DNA of 64,000 nucleotides from Paraburkholderia edwinii (GTDB lineage: Bacteria > Pseudomonadota > Gammaproteobacteria > Burkholderiales > Burkholderiaceae). A model generated the notes under the pieces. It had not been told where the DNA came from, made no database searches, and saw nothing but the letters and a program-made list of their open reading frames with translations. Below, one piece after another: positions 34,656 to 44,326 of this stretch. The DNA lies in contig NZ_CP080095.1 of NCBI RefSeq assembly GCF_019428685.1, positions 3,224,001 to 3,288,000 of the forward strand, given 5' to 3'. Position 1 is the first letter of the stretch. Every line of letters begins with the position of its first letter. A program made the position numbers and the translations under genes.

Positions 34656-37600
34656 TCACCGCTGCATCGATTCCCAAACCTTATACAGCCGCTTCACCGA
34701 AACCGGCATTGGCGTACGCAATTCCTGCGCGAACAGCGACACGCGCAGTTCTTCGAGCAACCAGCGGAACTCCGCGAGCCGCGCATCCATGACGCCGCCG
34801 CGTTGCGCAAGCGCGCGCTGATAGTGTTGCGCGAGTGGCGCGAATTCTGCGAACTGCCGCGCATCGCGCGCCGGATCAGCCTTCAGCTTGTCGATACGTA
34901 AGCCGATCCCTTTCAGGTAGCGCGGGAAATGCGTCAACTGTGTGTACGGCGTGTCGACCACAAACCGTTTGCCGATCAGCGCATCGAGCTGGTTCTGCAT
35001 ATCCGCATACGCAGCCGCGAACGGCTTCGCCTGCGCGAGCTTTTTCAGCACCGTCGCGTACTCGCCGAGAATCTGGCCGATAAGCCGCGAGATTTCCTGG
35101 GCCAGCAATGTGAGCCGGCTGCGGCCTTCGTCGCGACGCGCGTGGAAGCTCGCATCGTCGTCGGGCAGCGGGTCTTGCAGACATGCGCGGTCGAGCGCGG
35201 TGTCGATCAGCTGATCGCGCAGTTCTTCCTGCGTTGCGCGCGCCATAAACTGCATCGCCATTTCGCGCAGGCCCGGCAGATTCTTTTCGAGGTATTTGAT
35301 CGGCTCGCGCAACTGCAGCGCGAACAGGCGGCGCAAGCCAGCACGATGAATGCGCGCCGCTTCGTCGGGCGAATCGAATACTTCGACGTCGCAATGCGTA
35401 CCGCGGTCGACAAGCGCCGGATAGCCGAACAGCGTCTGCCCGCGACGACGTACCTCGAGCAGCTCGGGCAGCTTGCCGAAGTTCCACGTCGTCAGGTTTT
35501 CGTAGAGCGCGGTGGCAGGCGCGGCAGCGCCGCCGCCGGCAGGCGCCGTGTGCGGCGCGGAACCCGCGCCACTGCCGGCACCACCCGCACCGCCGCGTGC
35601 CGCAGCCGATACACCGGGACCCGCCGGCCCAGCGCCCGCCCCGCCGCCGGCGCGGGCACCCGCCCCACGTGCATCCCCACCCCGCCCCAGCGCATCGCCG
35701 GCCTGATCGACCAGCGTCGCGCTCGCCGCCAGCTTCTGAAACTGCTGCTGCGCTTCACCACCAAGCTCAGCACGCAACTGCGCGAGATTGCGTCCCATCG
35801 CGAGCTGCCGCCCATGCTCGTCGATGATCTTGAAGTTCATGAACAGATGCGCGGGCAAGGTCTCGAGCTTGAAGTCCGACTGCTTCAACGCGACCTGCGT
35901 CTCGCCGCGCACGTCGGCAATCAGCGCATCGACGAGGCCACCCGCGCCGAAGCGCGCGCCGTCGCTCGTGCGCTCGGCAAAACCCGCCGCATACTGCGGC
36001 AACGGCACGACATGACGGCGCAGCTTCTGCGGCAGCGACTTCAGCAGCAGTTGTGCCTTCTCCTTCACCATGCCGCGCACGAGCCACTCGGCGCGCCGCG
36101 CATCGACCTGATTCAGCGCATACAGCGGCACCGCGAGCGTCACGCCGTCGCGCGGCGAACCGGGCTCGAAGTGATACGTGAGCGCCATTTCGATACCGGC
36201 CATCGTCAGCCGCTTCGGGAACAGCTCCGTCGTCACGCCCGCCGCTTCATGGCGCATCAGATCGTCGCGCGACAGATACAGGAGGCGCAGCTTGTCTTCG
36301 GCCTGTCCGCTCCGGTTCACCTCGTCGCGGTACCAGCGCTCGAATGCGGCGCCGGTATAGATGCCCTGCGGAATCACCTCGTCGTAGAACCCGAAGATCA
36401 GTTCGTCGTCGACGAGCACGTCCTGGCGGCGCGACTTGTGTTCGAGCTGTTCGATCTCGGCGAGCAGCTTGCGGTTATGCGCGAAGAACGCAAGCTTCGT
36501 CTCGAACTCGCCTTCGACGAACGCGCCGCGGATAAACAGCTCCCGCGCACGCGCCGGATCCTGCTTGCCGAAACTCACGCGCCGCCGGTGGTAAATCGTG
36601 AGCCCATACAGCATGGCGCGCTCGAACGCGCTGACCTGCGCCGCGCGTTTCTCCCAATGCGGCTCGGACAACGACTTCTTCAGCAGATGCGCGCCGATTT
36701 TCTCGACCCACTCGGGCTCGATCTTCGCGATGCCGCGCGCGTAAAGCCGGCTCGTTTCGACGAGTTCCGCGGCCATCACCCAGCGCCCCGCTTTCTTCGC
36801 GAGCGCGGAACCTGGCCACAGATAAAACTTGATGCCGCGCGCGCCGAGGTAATACGGTTCGTCGTCGGCTTTCATGCCGATGTTGCCGAGCAGGCCTGTG
36901 AGCAGCGCGAGATGGATCTGCTCGAAGGTCGCGTCCGATTCGTTCAGGCGCCAGCCGTGCTCGCGCACGACGGTCAGCAATTGCGAGTGCACATCGCGCC
37001 ATTCGCGCAGGCGCAGATGCGATAGGTAGTTCGCGCGACACGCGTCCGCGAGCTGCCGGTTCGATTTCTTGTGCGCGATCGCTTCGTCGAACCACGCCCA
37101 GATCTTCGGCCACTGCAGAAACTCGGAACGCTCGTCGGCAAAGCGGCGATGCGCCTGGTCGGCCTGCTCCTGCGCCTCGATCGGCCGGTCGCGCGGATCC
37201 TGCACCGACAGCGCGCTCGCGATGATCAACACTTCGCGCAGCGCCTGCTGGTCGCGCGCGGCAAGAATCATGCGGCCCACGCGCGGGTCGAGCGGCAGCC
37301 GCGCGAGCTCGCGGCCAAGCGGCGTCAGCGCATTATCGTCGTCGACGGCGCCGAGTTCGTTCAGCAGCTGATAGCCGTCGGCGATCGCGCGTCCGGGCGG
37401 CGGCTCGATAAACGGAAACGTCTCGATCGCGGTCAGATGCAGCGACTTCATCCGCAGAATCACCGCCGCGAGCGACGAGCGCAGAATCTCCGGGTCCGTG
37501 AAACGCGGGCGCGCGGCGTAGTCGGTTTCCTCGTACAGACGTATACAGATGCCGTCCGCGACACGCCCGCAGCGGCCCGCGCGCTGGTTCGCGGCCGCTT

Positions 37601-39224
37601 GCGAGATCGACTCGACCTGCAGCTGCTCAACCTTGTTGCGATACGAATAGCGCTTCACGCGCGCAAGGCCCGTATCGATCACATAGCGGATGCCGGGCAC
37701 CGTCAGCGACGTTTCGGCGACGTTGGTCGCGAGCACGATGCGGCGCGCATTGGACGGCCGGAACACGCGCTCCTGCTCGGCTGCGGAAAGCCGCGCGAAC
37801 AGCGGCAGGATCTCGGTGTGCGGCGGATGGTGCTTGCGCAGCGCCTCGGCCGCGTCACGAATCTCGCGCTCGCCGGGCAGGAACACGAGCACGTCGCCCG
37901 GGCCTTCGCGGCATAGTTCGTCGGCTGCATCGACGATCGCGTCGATCAGATCGCGATCGGTCTCGCGCTGCGATTTCGGGCGCTCGCCACGTTCGGAACG
38001 ATCGCCGCGCAACGGCGTGCCTTGCGCCGACTTGACCGCCGCGCTTTCCTCGACGACCGGCCGATAACGCATCTCAACCGGATAGAGGCGACCGCTGACC
38101 TCGATCACCGGCGCCGGCTTCTCGTCGCTGCCAAAGTGGCGCGCGAAACGCTCCGCATCGATCGTCGCAGAGGTGACGATCAACTTCAGGTCTGGCCGCT
38201 TCGGCAGGATTTCCTTCAGATAGCCAAGCAGGAAATCGATGTTGAGGCTGCGCTCGTGCGCCTCGTCGATGATCAGCGTGTCGTACGCCTTGAGCAGCGG
38301 GTCGGTCTGCGTCTCGGCGAGCAGGATGCCGTCCGTCATCAGTTTGACCGACGCGCCCGGCGCGAGATTGTCGGTGAAGCGCACCTTGTAGCCGACCACT
38401 TCGCCGAACGGCGTGCCGAGTTCCTCGGCAATGCGCCGGCCCGTCGCCGACGCCGCGATGCGGCGCGGCTGCGTGTGACCGATCAGCCCGCTGCCGCCCG
38501 CACCGAGACCGCGCCCGAGCGTAAGACAGATTTTTGGCAGCTGCGTCGTCTTGCCCGAGCCGGTCTCGCCGCTCACGATCACCACCTGATGGCCGGCGAT
38601 CGCGCGCGCGATCTCGTCACGCCGGCCCGAGACGGGCAACGCTTCGGGGAACGTAACCGGCGGGATCGGATTCGGTGCGACGACGCGCGGCTCGCGCGGT
38701 GGACGTTGCGGGCGCGGCTGTTGTGACTCGCGGGAATCGTTGGGTGGACGTGGCGACTGCGGCGTGCGTTGCTGCTGCGGCTTGCGCAATTGTTGCTGTT
38801 CCGGTGCACGCGGCGGCTGCTGTTCCGGTGCACGCGGCGGCTGCTGTTCCGGCGCGCGCTGCTGCTCCGGTGCGCGCTGCTGTTCCGGCGTGCGCTGCTG
38901 TTCCGGTGCGCGCCGTTGCTGCTGCTCCGACGCATGCCGCTGCTGCTCCGGCGCGCGCCGCGACCGCTGGTCCGAACCGCGCCGCTGCTGCTGCGGGCGC
39001 GCATCGTCGCGCCGCGCCTCTTCCCGCCCGGCACCGCCGCCACGCGCTGTTTCACGACCGGCTTCGCCGCCGGCTTTGCCAGCGCCTCTGCCAGCGCTTT
39101 CGCCAGTGCTTTTGCCAGCGCTTTGACCTGCGCTTTTGCCAGGTGAGTCAGGCAACTTCTCACGTCCCCGCTCAGCCGTGGTTTTCACGTCATCAGCGGC
39201 AGGAGTTTTGGGTACATTCGACAT
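34656..39224 (-). CDS. hrpA: ATP-dependent RNA helicase HrpA (DEAH box)
   Basis: DEAH-box helicase, 1522 aa, somewhat longer than E. coli HrpA (about 1300). Core motifs: Walker A VSGETGSGKTTQLPK, Ia THPRR-like IGHTQPRRIAA, DEAH in LIIDEAHERSLNIDFLLGY, SAT in IVTSATIDAERFARHF and motif VI QRAGRCGR. The HA2/OB and HrpA-specific C-terminal domains follow. Two oddities account for the length: an N-terminal charged extension of about 190 residues made of EQQRAPEQQ-type repeats, and a Gly/Ala/Pro-rich insertion near residues 1180-1240. The N-terminal Met is the only upstream Met; the divergent argA start is just 23 bp away. Confidence 0.95.
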   Translation of the reverse strand: MSNVPKTPAADDVKTTAERGREKLPDSPGKSAGQSAGKSTGESAGRGAGKAGGEAGRETARGGGAGREEARRDDARPQQQRRGSDQRSRRAPEQQRHASEQQQRRAPEQQRTPEQQRAPEQQRAPEQQPPRAPEQQPPRAPEQQQLRKPQQQRTPQSPRPPNDSRESQQPRPQRPPREPRVVAPNPIPPVTFPEALPVSGRRDEIARAIAGHQVVIVSGETGSGKTTQLPKICLTLGRGLGAGGSGLIGHTQPRRIAASATGRRIAEELGTPFGEVVGYKVRFTDNLAPGASVKLMTDGILLAETQTDPLLKAYDTLIIDEAHERSLNIDFLLGYLKEILPKRPDLKLIVTSATIDAERFARHFGSDEKPAPVIEVSGRLYPVEMRYRPVVEESAAVKSAQGTPLRGDRSERGERPKSQRETDRDLIDAIVDAADELCREGPGDVLVFLPGEREIRDAAEALRKHHPPHTEILPLFARLSAAEQERVFRPSNARRIVLATNVAETSLTVPGIRYVIDTGLARVKRYSYRNKVEQLQVESISQAAANQRAGRCGRVADGICIRLYEETDYAARPRFTDPEILRSSLAAVILRMKSLHLTAIETFPFIEPPPGRAIADGYQLLNELGAVDDDNALTPLGRELARLPLDPRVGRMILAARDQQALREVLIIASALSVQDPRDRPIEAQEQADQAHRRFADERSEFLQWPKIWAWFDEAIAHKKSNRQLADACRANYLSHLRLREWRDVHSQLLTVVREHGWRLNESDATFEQIHLALLTGLLGNIGMKADDEPYYLGARGIKFYLWPGSALAKKAGRWVMAAELVETSRLYARGIAKIEPEWVEKIGAHLLKKSLSEPHWEKRAAQVSAFERAMLYGLTIYHRRRVSFGKQDPARARELFIRGAFVEGEFETKLAFFAHNRKLLAEIEQLEHKSRRQDVLVDDELIFGFYDEVIPQGIYTGAAFERWYRDEVNRSGQAEDKLRLLYLSRDDLMRHEAAGVTTELFPKRLTMAGIEMALTYHFEPGSPRDGVTLAVPLYALNQVDARRAEWLVRGMVKEKAQLLLKSLPQKLRRHVVPLPQYAAGFAERTSDGARFGAGGLVDALIADVRGETQVALKQSDFKLETLPAHLFMNFKIIDEHGRQLAMGRNLAQLRAELGGEAQQQFQKLAASATLVDQAGDALGRGGDARGAGARAGGGAGAGPAGPGVSAAARGGAGGAGSGAGSAPHTAPAGGGAAAPATALYENLTTWNFGKLPELLEVRRRGQTLFGYPALVDRGTHCDVEVFDSPDEAARIHRAGLRRLFALQLREPIKYLEKNLPGLREMAMQFMARATQEELRDQLIDTALDRACLQDPLPDDDASFHARRDEGRSRLTLLAQEISRLIGQILGEYATVLKKLAQAKPFAAAYADMQNQLDALIGKRFVVDTPYTQLTHFPRYLKGIGLRIDKLKADPARDARQFAEFAPLAQHYQRALAQRGGVMDARLAEFRWLLEELRVSLFAQELRTPMPVSVKRLYKVWESMQR
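38800..38960. repeat. Repeats encoding the HrpA N-terminal EQQ tract
   Basis: Imperfect repeats of GCTGCTGTTCCGGTGCGCG-type units, 18-30 bp apart, encode (R/P)APEQQ(Q/R) on the minus strand. Several neighbouring units are identical, marking a slippage-prone tract. Confidence 0.8.
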
Positions 39225-39232
39225 GGGGGCGC

Positions 39233-39240
39233 ATTATAAT
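39233..39240. promoter_or_regulatory. Palindromic -10 shared by argA and hrpA
   Basis: ATTATAAT is its own reverse complement, so TATAAT can be read on both strands (39235-39240 plus, 39233-39238 minus). It sits almost exactly mid-way between the argA ATG (39248) and the hrpA ATG (39224). Initiation 7 nt downstream on either strand would fall within about 2 nt of each start codon. No Shine-Dalgarno is present for either gene. Confidence 0.6.
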
Positions 39241-39247
39241 CCCGGGC

Positions 39248-40627
39248 ATGAATTCCCAAACCGACCTCATCCCCGCATCCGCGAGCGCACCGGTCGCCAC
39301 CGGCGGCGCGATCGCAAGTCCCGCGCAGCACGCGCAATTCGTCGACTGGATGCGCTCGGTAGCCCCCTATATTCACCGGTTCAACAACAAAACGTTCGTT
39401 GTCGGCTTCGGCGGCGAAGTGGTGCATCAGGGGCTGCTCAACGCGCTGGTGTCCGATATCGCGCTGCTGCAGGCGATGGGCATTCAGATCGTGCTCGTCC
39501 ACGGCTCGCGCCCGCAGGTCGAGGAGCAGATGAGTCTGCACGGCGTGCAATCCGAATTCTCGCAGGGTATGCGCATCACCGACGCGCGCGCCCTCGAGTC
39601 GGCAAAAGAAGCCGCCGGCGAAGTGCGCCTCGATATCGAAGCCGCGATCAGCCAGGGCTTGCCGAACACGCCGATGGCGCACGCGCACATCAGCGTCGTG
39701 TCGGGCAATTTTGTGACCGCGCGGCCGGTCGGCATTCTCGATGGCGTCGATTTCCAGCATACGGGCGTCGTGCGCAAGATCGATGCCGAGTCGATCCGCC
39801 ATTCGCTCGCAAGCCGTAAGCTCGTCCTGCTGTCGCCGCTCGGCTTCTCGCCGACCGGCGAAGCGTTCAACCTCGCGATGGAAGACGTCGCCTCCGCCGC
39901 GGCAATCGCGCTGCGCGCCGACAAGCTCGTGTTTCTGACTGAGACCGACGGCCTCGCCGAAGGCGGCGAACTGATCCGCGAACTGTCGCTCGACGACGCA
40001 TACAAGCTGCAGGAAAGCGGCGAGGTGCAAGGCGACGCAGGCTTTTATCTGAAGCACTCTATCCGTGCATGCCGCGGCGGCGTCGCGCGCGCACACATCA
40101 TTCCCTACGCGCTCGACGGCAGCCTGCTGCTCGAACTGTTCCTGCACGACGGCGTCGGCACGATGATCTCGTACGAGAACCTCGAGAGCTTGCGCGAGGC
40201 GTCGCCGGACGACGTCGGCGGCATCCTCACGCTGATCGAGCCGCTCGAGACCGACGGCACGCTCGTGCGGCGCGGCCGGCATCAGATCGAGCGCGACATC
40301 GACCACTTCTCGGTGATCGAGCACGATGGCGTGCTGTTCGGTTGCGCGGCGCTCTACCCGTACACGCAGGAGCGCATCGGCGAAATGGCGTGCCTGACGG
40401 TCTCGCCCGAGGCGCAAAACTCCGGCGACGGCGAACGGCTTTTGCGGCGCATCGAGCAGCGCGCGCGGGCGCGCGGCCTCACACGCATCTTCGTGCTCAC
40501 CACGCGCACCGAACATTGGTTCCTGAAGCGCGGCTTCGTGAAGGCAACTGTCGACGACCTGCCGGAAGACCGCCGCCGCCTCTACAACTGGCAACGCAAG
40601 TCGCTCGTGCTGATGAAGCAGCTCTGA
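39248..40627 (+). CDS. argA: N-acetylglutamate synthase (classic ArgA)
   Basis: First step of arginine biosynthesis: acetyl-CoA plus glutamate to N-acetylglutamate. 459 aa, with an N-terminal amino-acid-kinase-like domain that binds arginine ([44 protein letters not shown]) and a C-terminal GNAT acetyltransferase domain ([46 protein letters not shown]). This matches E. coli ArgA in length and order. The ATG at 39248 is the family start, although the frame is open far upstream across hrpA. No ribosome-binding site precedes it and a TATAAT lies 8 nt upstream, suggesting a leaderless message. Confidence 0.95.
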   Translation: MNSQTDLIPASASAPVATGGAIASPAQHAQFVDWMRSVAPYIHRFNNKTFVVGFGGEVVHQGLLNALVSDIALLQAMGIQIVLVHGSRPQVEEQMSLHGVQSEFSQGMRITDARALESAKEAAGEVRLDIEAAISQGLPNTPMAHAHISVVSGNFVTARPVGILDGVDFQHTGVVRKIDAESIRHSLASRKLVLLSPLGFSPTGEAFNLAMEDVASAAAIALRADKLVFLTETDGLAEGGELIRELSLDDAYKLQESGEVQGDAGFYLKHSIRACRGGVARAHIIPYALDGSLLLELFLHDGVGTMISYENLESLREASPDDVGGILTLIEPLETDGTLVRRGRHQIERDIDHFSVIEHDGVLFGCAALYPYTQERIGEMACLTVSPEAQNSGDGERLLRRIEQRARARGLTRIFVLTTRTEHWFLKRGFVKATVDDLPEDRRRLYNWQRKSLVLMKQL

Positions 40628-40671
40628 GCGCGGCCTCGACCGCCACCCCTATTTCTCAGGAGAAGCACAGT

Positions 40672-40947
40672 ATGGCTCGCATGGTTCAATGCACGAAGCT
40701 CGGCAAGGAAGCCGAAGGCCTCGATTTCCCGCCGCTGCCGGGCGAACTCGGCAAGCGGATTTATGAGAGCGTGTCGAAGGAAGCGTGGCAGGCATGGCTC
40801 AAGCAGCAGACGATGCTGATCAACGAAAACCGCCTCAATATGGCCGACCCGCGCGCGCGCCAGTATCTGATGAAGCAGACCGAGAAGTTTTTCTTCGGCG
40901 AAGGCGCCGATCAGGCATCGGGCTACGTGCCGCCGTCGCAGGGATAA
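40672..40947 (+). CDS. yggX: Probable Fe(2+)-trafficking protein YggX
   Basis: Small cytoplasmic protein, 91 aa, linked to iron-sulfur cluster protection under oxidative stress. It carries the family opening [30 protein letters not shown] with the conserved Cys7, and the typical [15 protein letters not shown] and [14 protein letters not shown] segments. AGGAG lies 9 nt before the ATG. It follows argA by 44 bp and is followed by a strong terminator, so argA-yggX is probably one transcription unit. Confidence 0.96.
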   Translation: MARMVQCTKLGKEAEGLDFPPLPGELGKRIYESVSKEAWQAWLKQQTMLINENRLNMADPRARQYLMKQTEKFFFGEGADQASGYVPPSQG

Positions 40948-41039
40948 CACAAGGGCCAATACAAGGCCCACTACAAGAACAACACGACGGCTAGCACCAG
41001 AGCCAACAGAACGCTAAAAATCACACGCTGCAAGCCCAA

Positions 41040-41070
41040 AAATCCGCGCGTTTTCGCGCGGATTTTTTTT
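41040..41070 (+). terminator. Intrinsic terminator after yggX
   Basis: Perfect 11-bp stem AAATCCGCGCG/CGCGCGGATTT with a TTTT loop and a T8 run. Confidence 0.95.
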
Positions 41071-41673
41071 ATTTTTTTACGCCGGACCCCGTACGCTGGC
41101 GTGGTTCGTGCGAGGTCTCGAAAAAAAGCCGTATCCCCCGCCCAGCAAGGGATACAGCGCTTCGGTCAGAGCCTTGCCGGACGAGGGGTTTGCACGATCC
41201 TCTGCCATCGTGCTAACATGTTCATCGTTTTAACAGCAACTCACCTGCATTTCGCCGTTCGCCCCGGATTAGTAGGATCATTTGCGCGCCCACTCGCCGC
41301 ACTGTCCGTCTCCGGTATCGAATCGTTTTCATCCGAAGGCTAAGCCTCACCGCTGGCCCTTCAACCGGCGCAAGCAATCGCGGCAAAGCCGCCAGATTGC
41401 CCACGCCATCCTGCATCTGCGCCCGCTACGCGGGTTCGCGGCTCCACCGCGAAGCGGATGCAAACCTGCAGCAGTACCTGACCGAGTGCAATTTCGCGAC
41501 GACCCGCGACGCACAGGGCGCATTGTTTTCTGCGTTCGCCGCGTATGAGGCCCGGATGGATCCAGGGCTTCGCTGGAACCGGTCCCAGGCCGGCCGTCGA
41601 CGAAACCGCACTTCCCCCAGCACCCGTGGCTCAACGCATCGGCGTTTGGCCGCAGTCATTGGAGATTGACACC
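41071..41673 (+). other. Long region upstream of the proP-type transporter
   Basis: About 600 bp with no confidently supported gene. A frame from a TTG at 41397 gives a plausible-looking amphipathic stretch (LQQYLTECNFATTRDAQGALFSAF) but no good start or family match. A GC hairpin lies near 41430-41455. The region may hold the transporter's promoter and a long structured leader, or a decayed gene. Confidence 0.4.
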
Positions 41674-43143
41674 TTGACCGCTTCCAGCAACGGCTTCTGG
41701 CGAAATAACAATAACGACAATCGTCTTTCGCTCAACGACATCACGATCGTCGACAACAGCCTTCTCAAACGCGCCGTCGGCGCCATGGCGCTCGGCAACG
41801 CCATGGAATGGTTCGACTTCGGCGTGTACAGCTATATCGCCGTGACGCTCGGCAAAGTCTTCTTTCCGTCCAGCAGCCCCTCTGCGCAGCTCATCGCCAC
41901 CTTCGGCACATTCGCGGCCGCGTTCCTCGTGCGCCCGATCGGCGGCATGGTGTTCGGTCCTCTGGGCGACCGCATCGGTCGCCAGCGCGTGCTCGCAATG
42001 ACGATGATCATGATGGCGGTCGGCACCTTCGCGATCGGCCTGATTCCGAGCTATTCGTCGATCGGCGTCATGGCGCCCGTGTTGCTGCTCGTCGCGCGTC
42101 TCGTGCAGGGCTTTTCGACGGGCGGCGAATACGGCGGCGCGGCCACCTTCATCGCCGAGTTTTCGACCGACCGGCGGCGCGGCTTCATGGGCAGCTTCCT
42201 CGAATTCGGCACGCTGGTCGGCTATATCTTCGGCGCGGGTACTGTCGCCGTGCTGACTGCGACGCTGTCGCAGGACGCGTTGCTGTCGTGGGGCTGGCGC
42301 GTGCCGTTCATGATCGCGGGGCCGCTGGGTCTCGTGGGCCTCTATATCCGTCTGAAGCTCGAAGAAACGCCGGCGTTCAAGAAGGAAGCCGAAGCGCGTG
42401 AAGCGGAAGAGAAGTCGCGTCCGAAACAGACGCTCGGCGAACTGCTCGCGCAGCAATGGAAGCCGCTGCTGCTGTGCGTGGGCCTCGTGCTGATCTTCAA
42501 CGTGACCGACTATATGGCGCTGTCTTACCTGCCGAGCTATCTGTCGGCGACGCTGCACTTCAACGAAACGCACGGCCTCTTCCTCGTGCTGCTCGTGATG
42601 GTGCTGATGATGCCGATGACGCTCTTCGCCGGCCGCCTGTCGGATACGATCGGCCGCAGGCCCGTGATGCTGTTCGGTTGCGTCGGTCTTTTCGTGCTGG
42701 CTGTGCCCGCGCTGCTGCTGATCCGAATGGGCACGGTGCTGCCGGTGTTTGCCGGCCTGCTGATTCTCGGCGCGCTGCTCTCGACGTTCACCGGCGTAAT
42801 GCCGTCGGCGCTGCCCGCGCTGTTCCCGACGAAGATCCGCTACGGCGCGCTGGCAATCGGCTTCAACGTATCGGTATCGCTGTTCGGCGGCACGACGCCG
42901 CTCGTCGCCGCGTGGCTCGTCGAGCACACGGGCAATCTGATGATGCCCGCGTACTACCTGATGGGCGCGTCGCTGATCGGCATCGTGTCGGTGGTGGCGT
43001 TGCGCGAGACCGCGAAGAAACCGCTGCTCGGCTCGGCGCCTTGCGTGGCGACGCGTGCCGAAGCACATGCGGTGCTGCGCGGTCAGCGTGAGGCGGAAGA
43101 ACTCGAAGAAGCGTATGCGGCAACGGCCGCGGTGCGCGCTTAA
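41674..43143 (+). CDS. proP: MFS metabolite:proton symporter, ProP-like
   Basis: Inner-membrane transporter of the metabolite:H+ symporter family, probably for proline/glycine betaine or related osmolytes. About 489 aa with 12 membrane segments. Family signatures: NAMEWFDFGVYSYIAVTLG in the first helix, the loop GPLGDRIGRQRVLA, and RLVQGFSTGGEYGGAATFIAEF. It lacks the long C-terminal coiled coil of E. coli ProP, ending in a short Glu/Ala-rich helix. I favour a TTG start at 41674 because GGAG (41661-41664) lies 9 nt before it and the product then starts close to the first helix. The substrate is inferred from family only. Confidence 0.85.
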   Translation: MTASSNGFWRNNNNDNRLSLNDITIVDNSLLKRAVGAMALGNAMEWFDFGVYSYIAVTLGKVFFPSSSPSAQLIATFGTFAAAFLVRPIGGMVFGPLGDRIGRQRVLAMTMIMMAVGTFAIGLIPSYSSIGVMAPVLLLVARLVQGFSTGGEYGGAATFIAEFSTDRRRGFMGSFLEFGTLVGYIFGAGTVAVLTATLSQDALLSWGWRVPFMIAGPLGLVGLYIRLKLEETPAFKKEAEAREAEEKSRPKQTLGELLAQQWKPLLLCVGLVLIFNVTDYMALSYLPSYLSATLHFNETHGLFLVLLVMVLMMPMTLFAGRLSDTIGRRPVMLFGCVGLFVLAVPALLLIRMGTVLPVFAGLLILGALLSTFTGVMPSALPALFPTKIRYGALAIGFNVSVSLFGGTTPLVAAWLVEHTGNLMMPAYYLMGASLIGIVSVVALRETAKKPLLGSAPCVATRAEAHAVLRGQREAEELEEAYAATAAVRA

Positions 43144-43249
43144 GCGACATTGCACCCAGCGCGGTCAGGCGACATCGATCCTGATGTCCTGACCGCGCAT
43201 TCACTTCGACCGCACATTCACTTCGGTCACGCGCCGGCGATCAGCCCGA

Positions 43250-43654
43250 TCAGTCCGTCGCGTACTTGAATTCGGGCAGCGCTTCGATCGACTGCTTCGT
43301 CGCGTCGGGCATCAGCACCTGCTTGTCGCTGATCTGCAGACTGCTGAACGGTACCGCGACGTAGTGCTTGCCCATCCCAAGAAAGCCGCCGACCGACAGA
43401 ATCGCGAACGCATTGCGATCCGCAGGCGAAAGGATCAGGTCGTCGATCGTGCCGATGCGCTCCTTGTCGCGGTTGTATACGGTCGCGCCGGCGAGCTTCG
43501 AGGCGCGAAAACCCTGCCCCGTCTGAACGACGTCGACGCGCCTTTCGGTCACCGACTGCGGCGCGCCTTGCGCGATGGCGTTTGCCGTCACGCTCATCGT
43601 CGCGCTTGCCACGACGAGTCCGGCCACAAACAGAGAAATGGGTCGCTGAATCAC
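43250..43654 (-). CDS. PRC-barrel domain protein, exported
   Basis: 134 aa. A signal peptide (MIQRPISLFVAGLVVASATMSVTANAIAQ) precedes a single PRC-barrel domain (RASKLAGATVYNRDKERIGTIDDLILSPADRNAFAILSVGGFLGMGKHYVAVPFSSLQ). A GTG start at 43654 is preferred over the longer frame: GGAGG lies 4 nt upstream and it gives a clean signal sequence. PRC barrels are protein- or RNA-interaction modules; periplasmic versions are common in Burkholderiaceae and often stress-related, but the function is unknown. It is a monocistronic gene between proP and the phosphoesterase. Confidence 0.82.
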   Translation of the reverse strand: MIQRPISLFVAGLVVASATMSVTANAIAQGAPQSVTERRVDVVQTGQGFRASKLAGATVYNRDKERIGTIDDLILSPADRNAFAILSVGGFLGMGKHYVAVPFSSLQISDKQVLMPDATKQSIEALPEFKYATD

Positions 43655-43829
43655 GGCTCCTCCCTTTGCGCTTTTGCCTGCCGATGCGGGACAAGCCGCG
43701 CACTTGTTAAATGAAACCCGCAAAGCGCATGCGCGCGACGCGCAGGCGTCGCGCTATCTGATGCGCGATTACAACGGATTTAGCAAGGGTCGTGCCGCGG
43801 ATGGCAGCACCTGAACCTGATCATGCAAG

Positions 43830-44321
43830 TCACGCGATCAACGTATGCAGCGTCGCATGAACCTGCGCGCCATCGATCAGCAACATGCCCGCGGAGATCG
43901 GCAGCCTGAAGCGCCTCGGCCCGGCGCTTCCCGGGTTCACATACAGCACGCCGTCGCGCTCGTCGATCAGCGGCTTGTGCGAATGCCCGGTGACAACAAC
44001 GCGTACGCCATCGCGCTGTACGTTCTTGCCGACATCGGCGATATCGTGGACGACGAGAATCGTCACATCCTGCACGGTCAGTGTGGCGTGCGTCGGCAAG
44101 GCCGCGGCCCATGCGCCGATATCGTTGTTGCCGCGCACCGCGGTGAGCGGCGCGATCTCGCGCAATGCGTCGAGCACCGCCGGCTCGCATATGTCACCGG
44201 CATGAACGATGGCATCGCACCCTTCGAGATGCTGAAGCGCTTCGGGCCGCACGAGATTATGCGTATCGGAAATCAAACCGATGCGAGCCGCTTTCGAACC
44301 GGCCGAAGATGTCGAACCCAT
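43830..44321 (-). CDS. YfcE/MJ0936-type metallophosphoesterase
   Basis: Calcineurin-like phosphodiesterase, 163 aa. Metal-binding motifs: GLISDTHN (D-x-H), HAGDIC (GD), VRGNND (GNND), VVHD and GHSHKP (GHxH). A phosphodiesterase role on nucleotides or other small diesters is known for the family; the native substrate is unknown. The start at 44321 has AAGGAG 8 nt upstream, within the 3' end of the preceding TMEM175-like gene 5 bp away, so translation of the two is probably coupled. Confidence 0.9.
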   Translation of the reverse strand: MGSTSSAGSKAARIGLISDTHNLVRPEALQHLEGCDAIVHAGDICEPAVLDALREIAPLTAVRGNNDIGAWAAALPTHATLTVQDVTILVVHDIADVGKNVQRDGVRVVVTGHSHKPLIDERDGVLYVNPGSAGPRRFRLPISAGMLLIDGAQVHATLHTLIA

Positions 44322-44326
44322 CACCT

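Noticed and set aside
34929..37025. 698-aa plus-strand frame opposite hrpA
   Set aside because: Antisense shadow of the helicase core.
41397..41669. Possible 90-aa gene starting with TTG upstream of proP
   Set aside because: Part of it looks protein-like, but it has no ribosome-binding site, ends in low-complexity Arg/Ser, and overlaps the region needed for proP expression; kept only as an open question.
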